From assembly GCA_964472425.1 (NCBI GenBank), contig CAYYLF010000047.1:1-12442 (forward strand): a stretch of 12,442 nt of DNA. The letters run 5' to 3'. The stretch is from RUG11867 sp964472425 (GTDB taxonomy: Bacteria > Bacillota_I > Bacilli_A > RF39 > UBA660). Of this stretch, positions 1 to 5,331 are shown one piece after another (position 1 is the stretch's first letter; each line of letters starts with the position of its first letter). The notes beneath the pieces were generated by a model. It searched no databases, was not told where the DNA came from, and saw nothing but the letters and a program-made list of their open reading frames with translations. The position numbers and the translations under genes were made by a program.

Positions 1-302
1 AGGGAGATGATATTTTGGAACAATATGTAGTAGACGCCGAATACTCTAAGTACTATGACAACGAACTGAGGGAAGCCTACGACCACGAACAATCGGCCGC
101 ATTGGCTGCTCGAGAAGATGCTCTCGTAGAAGGCCGTGAAGAAGGCATTAAACTAGGCATCACAAAAGGCCGAAGTGAAGAACGAACAGACATAATCCAA
201 AATATGCTTGCTGATGGTGTTAGTCTCGAGACAATCGCAAAATATACGAATTCAACTATCGAAGAAACAAAAAAAATAATAGAGGATTCGAAAAAGAATT
301 GA
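1..302 (+). CDS. C-terminal part of an Rpn-type (PD-(D/E)XK nuclease/putative transposase) protein, 5' end outside window
   Basis: The frame is open at the left edge (first full codon at position 3), so this is the 3' end of a longer gene. The visible 100 residues contain a charged helical stretch, a Gly-spaced segment (EEGIKLGITKGR) and a final motif of the type 'NMLADGVSLETIAKYTNSTIEETKKI'. That arrangement is characteristic of the C-terminal tails of Rpn-family recombination-promoting nucleases/putative transposases, whose PD-(D/E)XK catalytic domain would lie upstream and is not seen. A TTG at 15 preceded by AGGGAG could serve as an internal start, but the open frame upstream makes a partial gene more likely. 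The stop TGA overlaps a TTG that opens the next copy (TTGA at 299-302). The segment is repeated at 324-625 without any length change. Family assignment is from the tail only, hence moderate confidence. Confidence 0.6.
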   Translation, partial: GDDILEQYVVDAEYSKYYDNELREAYDHEQSAALAAREDALVEGREEGIKLGITKGRSEERTDIIQNMLADGVSLETIAKYTNSTIEETKKIIEDSKKN

Positions 303-625
303 AAAAAGCAGAATTGATAGCGAAGGGAGATGATATTTTGGAACAATATGTAGTAGACGCCGAATACTCTAAGTACTACGACAACGAATTGAGGGAAGCC
401 TACGACCACGAACAATCGGCCGCGTTGGCTGCTCAAGAAAAGGGTATTCAACTTGGCAAAGAGGAAGGCATTCAACTAGGCATCACAAAAGGCCGAAGTG
501 AAGAACGAACAGACATAATCCAAAATATGCTTGTTCAAAAGTTCAGCCCTAAAATAATTTCCAAATGTACAAAACTTTCTATCGAAGAAGTAGAAAAAAT
601 AATAGAGAATTTAAACGATAACTAG
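299..625 (+). CDS. Second copy of the Rpn-type C-terminal domain, no nuclease domain (possible gene fragment)
   Basis: This 108-aa frame aligns over its last 100 codons with the first copy at a constant 323-bp offset. It reads through the shared segment beginning GDDILEQYVVDAEYSKYYDN, then the Gly-spaced KEEGIQLGITKGR linker, and ends with a diverged tail (IISKCTKLSIEEVEKIIENL). Because 323 is not a multiple of three, the copy is in a different frame and its TTG overlaps the preceding TGA. A second candidate start, TTG at 338, has AGGGAG eight bases upstream and may be the better one. There is no room for the catalytic nuclease domain, so the product is a free C-terminal domain or, more probably, a duplicated fragment without function. 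A strong terminator follows directly. The family is inferred; the duplication itself is seen in the sequence. Confidence 0.5.
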   Translation: MKKAELIAKGDDILEQYVVDAEYSKYYDNELREAYDHEQSAALAAQEKGIQLGKEEGIQLGITKGRSEERTDIIQNMLVQKFSPKIISKCTKLSIEEVEKIIENLNDN

Positions 626-628
626 TTC

Positions 629-675
629 AAAAAGTTCGTAACTTCGTTTACCGAATCGAAAGCTACGGACTTTTT
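629..675 (+). terminator. Intrinsic terminator, likely bidirectional
   Basis: AAAAAGTTCGTA (629-640) pairs with TACGGACTTTTT (664-675), 12 bp with one G-U pair, starting four bases after the TAG of the second repeat copy. The A-run on the left arm and the T-run on the right make it usable in both directions. Confidence 0.85.
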
Positions 676-778
676 CCATATTTCCAAGACTCTCTTTCTT
701 CTCGAGCCTAAATTAACATGCTACAATGAACTATCTGCGACAAGCAAACGGATAATTCATTTATGATAAATTTAATAA

Positions 779-805
779 CTTGAGGTCGCAATTTGCGATT
801 TCAAG
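779..805. repeat. 27-nt inverted repeat
   Basis: CTTGAGGTCGCAA (779-791), one central T, then TTGCGATTTCAAG (793-805). All 13 positions pair if two G-U pairs are allowed on the plus-strand RNA; the core TCGCAA/TTGCGA is perfect. It lies in the gene-poor stretch at the edge of the decayed tail. No T-run follows, so it is not a standard terminator. Confidence 0.6.
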
Positions 806-925
806 AAAAAGTTGATTCGAGATGGAGAATCGATTTCAAATATAAGTCGTTACATCGATTTGCCAGAGACTGAAATCGAAAAGATGAAGGGTGAACTCGA
901 ACAAAGACTCGCAAACCGCCAAAAA
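779..925 (+). pseudogene. Decayed third Rpn-type C-terminal tail
   Basis: The frame opens at 779 directly after an in-frame TAA (776-778). It contains KKLIRDGESISNISRYIDLP followed by ETEIEKMKGELEQ, which matches the closing motif of the two copies to the left (lengthwise: LADGVSLETIAKYTNSTIEE). There is no start codon with a ribosome binding site and no upstream domain. The frame runs on through the terminator at 922-960 into the antisense of the HTH gene, so no native stop is kept. I read it as a leftover 3' end of an older, more diverged paralogue. The similarity is short (about 30 residues). Confidence 0.45.
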
Positions 926-960
926 AGAGACGGAAGCCATTTAATTCTTCGTCTCTTTTT
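922..960 (-). terminator. Terminator of the HTH gene, bidirectional, with the stop codon in its loop
   Basis: AAAAAGAGACG (922-932) and CGTCTCTTTTT (950-960) form a perfect 11-bp stem around a 17-nt loop. The HTH gene's TAA (943-941) lies in the loop. Symmetric A and T runs allow termination from both sides. Confidence 0.85.
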
Positions 961-1216
961 CGACATTTACATACTCGAACAAATCCTCGATTTTGCAATC
1001 CAACTCGTTGCACAACTTGGCGACAACATCTAAATCTATCCTTCCGAGGTCGCCCTTAATCATCCTCTGAATAGTATTGAAATCGAGCTCGGTCGCATCT
1101 CTGACCGAATTCTTAGTTCTACCCTTCTCTTCGATGAGAGAATTCAACTTAAATAAATAGTAACCATCCCGACACTCTACCTTGTACACTTTCTCCAACG
1201 TCGATTTTCTCGGCAT
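941..1216 (-). CDS. Small Cro/CI-type HTH transcriptional regulator
   Basis: The product is 91 aa. It has a helix-turn-helix of the short Xre/Cro-CI-like class (YozG-like): LNSLIEEKGRTKNSVRDATE, then LDFNTIQRMIKG as recognition region, then IDLDVVAKLCNELDCKIEDL. The last segment matches the usual 'L..L...LC..L.C...DL..Y' ending of that family. It probably binds DNA as a dimer; the target is unknown. The ATG at 1216 is chosen because GGAGG lies nine bases upstream; an in-frame TTG at 1225 directly abuts the GGAGG and cannot use it. A -10-like TATAAT lies at 1256-1251. The gene follows dus on the same strand with a 60-bp gap. It stands beside the decayed repeat cluster, but no functional link is visible. 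Confidence 0.85.
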   Translation of the reverse strand: MPRKSTLEKVYKVECRDGYYLFKLNSLIEEKGRTKNSVRDATELDFNTIQRMIKGDLGRIDLDVVAKLCNELDCKIEDLFEYVNVEKETKN

Positions 1217-1250
1217 TTCTATCAACCTCCATAACTAAGTAAATTTTAAC

Positions 1251-1256
1251 ATTATA
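1251..1256 (-). promoter_or_regulatory. -10 element upstream of the HTH gene
   Basis: Perfect TATAAT on the minus strand, about 35 bp upstream of the ATG. The best -35 at 17-bp spacing (TGAACC) is weak, so this could be an activated or weak promoter. Confidence 0.4.
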
Positions 1257-1276
1257 GGGGCTCACAAAACAGTGGT

Positions 1277-2251
1277 TCAGGAACAAGTATCGTAGTAATT
1301 TTTCAGTATTTCGAAAATCTCGCTCGACGATTTGCAAGCGCATATTTTATTCTTGATTTCGGCACTTCCGGGCATACCTTTCAAGTACCAAATCGCGTGA
1401 CTTCGTATTTCTAATACGGCCAATTTTTCCGGTTTATCCTCGAGCATGAGCTCGTAATGTCGTCTAATCATATCTATCTTCTCTCGGTTCGTAGGAATTG
1501 TCTCGACTACTCCACTCTCCAAAAACTCTTTAGTTTGCTTTATGAGCCAAGGGTTGCCTAGTACCCCTCGACCAATCATAACCGCATCGCACCCAGTCTC
1601 TTCTAACATCTTGGCAGCCAACTCGGGACTCGTCACATCTCCATTGCCTATGACCGGAATAGAGACGGCTTCCTTCACCGCTTTGATTATGGACCAGTCG
1701 GCCTTTCCAGAATAACCTTGCGCTCTGGTCCTCGCATGCACGGCGATGGCCTTCGCACCGGCTCGTTCGCACACCCGTGCGACCTCGACAGCATTGATGT
1801 GCGCCTCGTCCCATCCGCTTCTTATCTTGACGGTCACGGGCACACTCACGGCCTCGACGACCGCGCGCACGATTTCTTCGATTTTCTGAGGCGACTTTAA
1901 TAAGGCACTCCCCGACTGAGCTCGAACGGCGACCTTCGGAACTGGACAGCCCATATTTATGTCGATGATATCGGGATGCATCTCTTTCTCTATTCGTTTG
2001 GCTGCTTCGACGAAAGACTCCTTATCCGAACCGAAAATCTGTTGGGCAATCGGTCTTTCTTCGTCGGTCATCTTCAACAAATCCATCGTCTTGCCACTGT
2101 TGTAGACCACCGCCTTGTCGCTCACCATCTCGGCATAAATTAGGTCCGCGCCCATCTCTTTGATGATGCGCCTATATGCCGAATTGGAAATCCCGGCCAT
2201 CGGAGCGAGCACGATTGGACCGTCGATTTCTACATCTCCTATTTTCCACAT
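1277..2251 (-). CDS. dusB: tRNA-dihydrouridine synthase, DusB type
   Basis: The 324-aa protein reduces uridines in the tRNA D-arm to dihydrouridine with FMN and NAD(P)H in the cytoplasm. It shows the full family signature: LAPMAGISNSAYRRI (15-29) at the start of the TIM barrel, DINMGCPVPKV (97-107) with catalytic Cys102, KIRSGWD, HARTRAQGYSGKADW, the phosphate-binding IGNGDV, and VMIGRGVLGNPW. Length matches the family (about 320). The segment after the catalytic Cys reads AVRAQSGSALL where many members have a Lys-Asn-Gly type sequence, a modest deviation. The start ATG (2251) lies inside the 3' end of pduL (13-bp overlap), so the two are probably translationally coupled and co-transcribed from the pduL promoter. 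DusB type is inferred from overall similarity; other Dus subtypes cannot be wholly excluded. Confidence 0.95.
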   Translation of the reverse strand: MWKIGDVEIDGPIVLAPMAGISNSAYRRIIKEMGADLIYAEMVSDKAVVYNSGKTMDLLKMTDEERPIAQQIFGSDKESFVEAAKRIEKEMHPDIIDINMGCPVPKVAVRAQSGSALLKSPQKIEEIVRAVVEAVSVPVTVKIRSGWDEAHINAVEVARVCERAGAKAIAVHARTRAQGYSGKADWSIIKAVKEAVSIPVIGNGDVTSPELAAKMLEETGCDAVMIGRGVLGNPWLIKQTKEFLESGVVETIPTNREKIDMIRRHYELMLEDKPEKLAVLEIRSHAIWYLKGMPGSAEIKNKICACKSSSEIFEILKNYYDTCS

Positions 2252-2796
2252 AACTCTAACTCGACCTCATCGCCATTCGCAAGACCGTACTCTAAAGCCT
2301 CGTCCTTGTCGATGTGCACCTCGAAATATCCGTTATCTGAGACCTTCACGTTGGCATAGAATTCGCCCTTAGGTCCCGTTATCAAAACGACATCTCTCTC
2401 GTGAAGTCCTAACTCGTCCTCCCTCGAAGTCGGTACGTGTACGTGTTTCTCCGCTCGAATGACACCATCGGACATTAACTCTCGACCATTCGCGATAATT
2501 CGTACAGAAGGAGTCCCATCGAGCAAGCCACTTCTCCTCGTCGGAGCATTCAACCCCAACCTCTCTATATCCGAACCCAACAACTCTATCTGGTTATGAC
2601 CACGAAAAGGTCCGACTATGCGGACGTGTTCCAAAGTGACTCCGTTGTATTCTAAATCGACCGTGTCGGTAGATGCGAACTCCCCAACTTGGTTTAGTTC
2701 CCGTTTGCACTCCAATTCTTTCTGTCCAAACAAATACTCGTAAGCTCCCCTAGTCAAATGTACGTGTCTGTTGCTGATGCCAACTTTTACTTTCAT
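2239..2796 (-). CDS. pduL: PduL-type phosphate propanoyl-/acetyltransferase
   Basis: This 185-aa protein interconverts acyl-CoA plus phosphate with acyl-phosphate plus CoA. With acetate kinase it gives ATP by acetate (or propionate) formation. The two repeat halves of the family and its metal ligands are visible: SNRHVHLT (His11, His13), then LNQVGEFAS, VRIVGPFRGHNQIELL, and in the second half GVIRAEKHVHVP (His118, His120) and FEVHID (His161). PduL proteins bind zinc through such His residues. The protein starts almost directly at the first His motif, so it lacks the N-terminal encapsulation peptide of microcompartment PduL, and no shell-protein gene is near. That suggests a cytosolic phosphotransacetylase role. 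The gene overlaps dus and has a good promoter 30 bp upstream. The substrate (acetyl versus propionyl) cannot be decided from sequence. Confidence 0.93.
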   Translation of the reverse strand: MKVKVGISNRHVHLTRGAYEYLFGQKELECKRELNQVGEFASTDTVDLEYNGVTLEHVRIVGPFRGHNQIELLGSDIERLGLNAPTRRSGLLDGTPSVRIIANGRELMSDGVIRAEKHVHVPTSREDELGLHERDVVLITGPKGEFYANVKVSDNGYFEVHIDKDEALEYGLANGDEVELELCGK

Positions 2797-2822
2797 AATT
2801 ACAACGCCTTTCTACATTCACG

Positions 2823-2851
2823 ATTATACCAAATGTTAATGGCTTTGTAAA
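2823..2851 (-). promoter_or_regulatory. Sigma-A promoter of the pduL-dus unit
   Basis: TTTACA (2851-2846), 17-bp spacer, TATAAT (2828-2823). Transcription would start near 2816, leaving a leader of about 20 nt with an AAAGG ribosome binding site. Confidence 0.8.
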
Positions 2852-2896
2852 TGATTCGTCGACTTTGCACGAAGGAGACACTTCACTTTACTGTTT

Positions 2897-3334
2897 TTAC
2901 AAATACTCCTTCATCGCCTCGATGCGTCTTTCCATCATCTCGCGATAATCGACGGCCAAACTTGCGACCTCTTCCGATATCTCGTGTTTGTACTTTTTCA
3001 ACTTTTTAGTTATATCTATGATGCCCATATTGTAGCCTTGAATTAGCATGTCCGCGATGTGCGAATCGCTGTTGTCCTTCGCAAATTCCTTATTGGAACT
3101 CATCTTGGTCATGATGACCGCGAACAGATTTCCGTGCTTCTCCTTCGCATCGCTTTTCCCCAAGAGGGCTTTACACTTGTGGTCGTATTTCTTGTACTCG
3201 GCCAAAGATGAGACGACTTCACTTTTGATTTTGTTATCCGTCTTCTCGAGTTGTCCGAGCAAAGTCTCCAAAGCCTCCTTGCCCATTCTTATGTTCTCGT
3301 CCAAATAGGACAATAATTCAGTTTCTCCTGTCAT
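2897..3334 (-). CDS. Conserved hypothetical protein, predicted helical bundle
   Basis: The product is 145 aa, strongly charged and almost free of helix breakers, with four long amphipathic helices expected (about 3-28, 34-55, 65-110, 112-145). There is no signal peptide or membrane segment. The central SHIADMLIQGYNMGIIDITKK followed by LKKYK resembles small predicted four-helix proteins that I recall from Clostridia and which carry no function. It could be ferritin-like in fold, but no clear di-iron Glu/His pattern is seen. The start ATG (3334) has AGGTGA five bases upstream; an in-frame GTG at 3343 lies within that ribosome binding site and is rejected. It follows the membrane-protein gene after a terminator, and no convincing promoter of its own is seen. 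Function unknown. Confidence 0.75.
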   Translation of the reverse strand: MTGETELLSYLDENIRMGKEALETLLGQLEKTDNKIKSEVVSSLAEYKKYDHKCKALLGKSDAKEKHGNLFAVIMTKMSSNKEFAKDNSDSHIADMLIQGYNMGIIDITKKLKKYKHEISEEVASLAVDYREMMERRIEAMKEYL

Positions 3335-3380
3335 AAATTTCACCTACTACTAGTATGCTCCTGGACTTTTAATTCCATAC

Positions 3381-3407
3381 AAAAAAGTTTCCGACGATTA
3401 GAAACTT
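3381..3407 (-). terminator. Terminator after the membrane-anchored protein gene
   Basis: On the minus strand AAGTTTC (3407-3401), nine-base loop, GAAACTT plus T-run ending at 3381. The gene's TAA (3400-3398) lies in the loop, the same arrangement as at 922-960. Confidence 0.75.
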
Positions 3408-3919
3408 CCTTCTATCTTGAACGAATACTCCAAAGGAACATATTCTTTCAAACTGTATATAGCCACGTCTAAGCCCACACTTTCGTACGCGTCCAAACTG
3501 ACGCGTTTCAAACTGACCTCGTATATCTCGTCCAAGCTGTGAATTACACCCATCGGCACCTCTTCGCCGTCGACCAAAATGTTCAAATCTCCGATTTTGT
3601 AAGCATCACTCTTCCGCAGCTGAATTACTATGTTCATTTCCTTCGCGATCTTGTTCGGATTCTTTATGTAGAAAGTCCCGACGTCGACCAACTCTTGTCC
3701 TTCTAAAACCGGAGCCCTATCCGCACTTGTCCTCGCATAAGATGCTTGAATATCCCGAGAATCACCCGCGGATAAACTCGCAATCTCGCTCGCCTCGGAC
3801 AAATTATTCATCGTAAAACCGGTATAACTTACAATCATAAACGCGACGACCAAGATAATCTCGAAGATATACCTCGCCATCAATTTATAGAATATACTGC
3901 TATTGCTCGCCTTTTTCAT
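3398..3919 (-). CDS. Hypothetical protein with N-terminal membrane anchor
   Basis: This 173-aa protein has a basic N-terminus and one hydrophobic segment at about 17-37 (IFEIILVVAFMIVSYTGF), with no lipobox or clear signal-peptidase site. That predicts a membrane anchor and an outer domain of about 135 residues. The outer part is rich in beta-type segments (VGTFYIKNPNKIAKEMNIVI, GDLNILVDGEEVPMG, YEVSLKRVSL, EYSFKIEGSF), suggesting a beta-sandwich. There are no cysteines. I do not recognise the family. ATG 3919 has AAGGGGG six to seven bases upstream. A strong promoter directly precedes it and a terminator follows at once, so it is a single-gene unit. It is transcribed divergently from the kinase cassette. 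Confidence 0.75.
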   Translation of the reverse strand: MKKASNSSIFYKLMARYIFEIILVVAFMIVSYTGFTMNNLSEASEIASLSAGDSRDIQASYARTSADRAPVLEGQELVDVGTFYIKNPNKIAKEMNIVIQLRKSDAYKIGDLNILVDGEEVPMGVIHSLDEIYEVSLKRVSLDAYESVGLDVAIYSLKEYVPLEYSFKIEGSF

Positions 3920-3944
3920 ACGTATCCCCCTTGAATTGCCGTTT

Positions 3945-3972
3945 ATTATAACAGAAAACCTCCGTTTGTCAA
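3945..3972 (-). promoter_or_regulatory. Consensus promoter of the membrane-anchored protein gene
   Basis: TTGACA (3972-3967), 16-bp spacer, TATAAT (3950-3945) on the minus strand, 26 bp upstream of the ATG. Confidence 0.85.
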
Positions 3973-4058
3973 GTCGATTCGACTAGTTAAATATACGCAA
4001 AAGAATTCAAAACTTGTTACGTTAATATCCCAAAATTTATCAAAAAGGCATATTTCGC

Positions 4059-4087
4059 TTGTTTTAGAAAGTTTTAATGGATATAAT
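4059..4087 (+). promoter_or_regulatory. Promoter of the kinase cassette
   Basis: TTGTTT (4059-4064), 17-bp spacer, TATAAT (4082-4087). The expected start near 4094 leaves a very short leader with AAGGAGG just before the gene. Confidence 0.75.
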
Positions 4088-4110
4088 ATAAATATAAGGA
4101 GGCCTTGTCT

Positions 4111-4350
4111 ATGAAAGAAAAAAACCCATTGTACGACAAGACAATAGAATTCGATACGAAGCACCTTCCTCAAGAACTGCAAGACTTGATTACTCAATTA
4201 GAAAATTACGATGAAACGGGAGATTGGTTCAACTACGACGAAAGGTACATAGATTTAGATATGCGTGCGAAAATTTTGATGCTTGCTGGTAAAATTAGTC
4301 GCCGAGACTATGAAAAAATTTTAAACAAATATGGGTGGTTATATGATTAA
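4111..4350 (+). CDS. Small acidic protein paired with the HipA/CtkA-type kinase
   Basis: The product is 79 aa, acidic, predicted helical and soluble, with no helix-turn-helix visible. Its C-terminal part (LDMRAKILMLAGKISRRDYE followed by KILNKYG) resembles a short helical motif found in small Firmicutes proteins that I cannot name. ATG 4111 is chosen over the TTG at 4105 because GGAGG then has an eight-base spacing. The stop TAA overlaps the kinase start by eight bases, so the two are translated as a coupled pair, small gene first. In toxin-antitoxin modules the first, small gene is often the neutralising partner, and in HipBST systems a small HipS protein plays this part. That role is possible here but inferred from position only. 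The gene uses more AT-rich codons than the minus-strand genes around it. Confidence 0.75.
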   Translation: MKEKNPLYDKTIEFDTKHLPQELQDLITQLENYDETGDWFNYDERYIDLDMRAKILMLAGKISRRDYEKILNKYGWLYD

Positions 4351-5269
4351 ACTAGAAGATTTTGATAGTTGTCCAAAAAGCGGATATACCTACGGAGGCG
4401 CCGCAGGAAGTAAACTCGGTATCGTATTAGATAACGAAAATTGGTTTTTAAAATATCCAAAATCCACAAAAAGTCTAGAAAACGTGTTACTTTCTTATTC
4501 TACTGCTCCATTGAGCGAATATCTCGCTTCTCACATCTACGAATCCGTAGGCATCGAAACTCACAAAACTAAACTCGGTTTTTCGGACGGTAAAATAGTC
4601 GTGGCTTGCAAAGACTTCTTAAAACCTAACGAAACATTGTACGACTATAATGCCATAAGAAACAGTTATAATAGAACTATAGAACGAGAAAATTCGAACT
4701 TTTCTTCAAGTTTAGGCGAATGTCCTTTAGAAGAAATTGCACTCATGGCCAAAGAAAATATTTACTTTCAAAAAATTGCAAACTTGTACGACCACTTTTG
4801 GGACATGTTCGTAATAGATGCCCTCATCGATAACCACGACCGCAACGCTGGGAATTGGGGAATAATATTTAACAAAGAAACTGGCGAAACCGAGATATCT
4901 CCAGTTTATGATAATGGGGCATCATTTTACAATAAAAATGACGACAACAAAATGAAAGACATTTTAGGGGATGAAATCAAATTCAAGCAAGTAGCCTATG
5001 ATTCTGCAAGAACGGTCTTTAAATTAGCCGATAAGTCGATTAATCCACTAAAATACATCGAATCTTTGAAAAACGAAAATTGTAATAATGCATTATTACG
5101 TGTAGTCCCAAAAATAGATTTGAAAAAAATCTGTACCATTTTAGACGAAATTCCTAACGAATTCGATGGACTCAAAGTCATGAGTGATATACAAAAAGAA
5201 TTCTACCTACGAGTATTAAAATATCGTTACGAAAAAGTCTTACTACCAACCTATAATAAATTAAAATAA
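4343..5269 (+). CDS. HipA/CtkA-family serine/threonine kinase
   Basis: This 308-aa protein has the HipA-like kinase fold. It shows a Gly-rich loop TYGGAAGSKLG (16-26), a candidate ATP-anchoring Lys37 in FLKYP, a helix with Glu59 (LSEYLASHIYESVGI), a catalytic loop DALIDNHDRNAGNWGI (159-174; Asp166, Asn171), and a metal-binding SPVYDNGASF (187-196; Asp190), equivalent to DFG. No HipA N-terminal subdomain-1 is present, so it resembles short CtkA/HipT forms rather than full HipA (about 440 aa). HipA-family toxins phosphorylate aminoacyl-tRNA synthetases (GltX for HipA, TrpS for HipT); the target here is unknown. The start ATG 4343 has GGTGG four bases upstream; an ATG at 4331 has none. The upstream partner overlaps by eight bases, and a terminator follows. 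All catalytic residues look intact. A toxin role is inference; a host-directed or signalling kinase remains possible. Confidence 0.85.
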   Translation: MIKLEDFDSCPKSGYTYGGAAGSKLGIVLDNENWFLKYPKSTKSLENVLLSYSTAPLSEYLASHIYESVGIETHKTKLGFSDGKIVVACKDFLKPNETLYDYNAIRNSYNRTIERENSNFSSSLGECPLEEIALMAKENIYFQKIANLYDHFWDMFVIDALIDNHDRNAGNWGIIFNKETGETEISPVYDNGASFYNKNDDNKMKDILGDEIKFKQVAYDSARTVFKLADKSINPLKYIESLKNENCNNALLRVVPKIDLKKICTILDEIPNEFDGLKVMSDIQKEFYLRVLKYRYEKVLLPTYNKLK

Positions 5270-5270
5270 T

Positions 5271-5297
5271 AAAAGTTCCCTTCAATGGGAATTTTTT
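5271..5297 (+). terminator. Terminator of the kinase cassette
   Basis: AAAAGTTCCC (5271-5280), TTCAAT loop, GGGAATTTTTT (5287-5297): a 10-bp stem with one G-U pair and a T-run, just after the TAA. Confidence 0.85.
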
Positions 5298-5310
5298 GTT
5301 ATACCATATA

Positions 5311-5331
5311 AAAAGCGGACTCCCCGCTTTA
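5311..5331 (-). terminator. Terminator of argS
   Basis: On the minus strand AAAGCGG (5330-5324), five-base loop, CCGCTTTT (5318-5311) and a T-rich tail. The argS stop TAA (5331-5329) overlaps the first arm. It stands back to back with the kinase terminator, separating convergent units. Confidence 0.85.

Larger units (their letters stand above)
1..625 (+). repeat. Tandem direct repeat, period 323 bp, two copies seen
   Basis: Positions 1-302 align to 324-625 with no insertion or deletion. Blocks about 1-112 and 155-210 are nearly identical to 324-435 and 478-533 (the second block shows no difference that I can find). Blocks 113-154 and 211-302 differ strongly from their partners although the lengths match. 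The array may continue to the left of the window. Confidence 0.9.

Noticed and set aside
77..475. Long minus-strand open frame opposite the repeat copies
   Set aside because: It is the antisense of two repeated coding copies, of low complexity (Phe/Ser/Arg-rich), with no ribosome binding site or family similarity.
1..625. CRISPR array
   Set aside because: Two long coding repeats, without short regular repeats and unique spacers.
4111..5269. Classical hipBA toxin-antitoxin operon
   Set aside because: The small protein shows no helix-turn-helix and the kinase lacks the HipA N-terminal subdomain.
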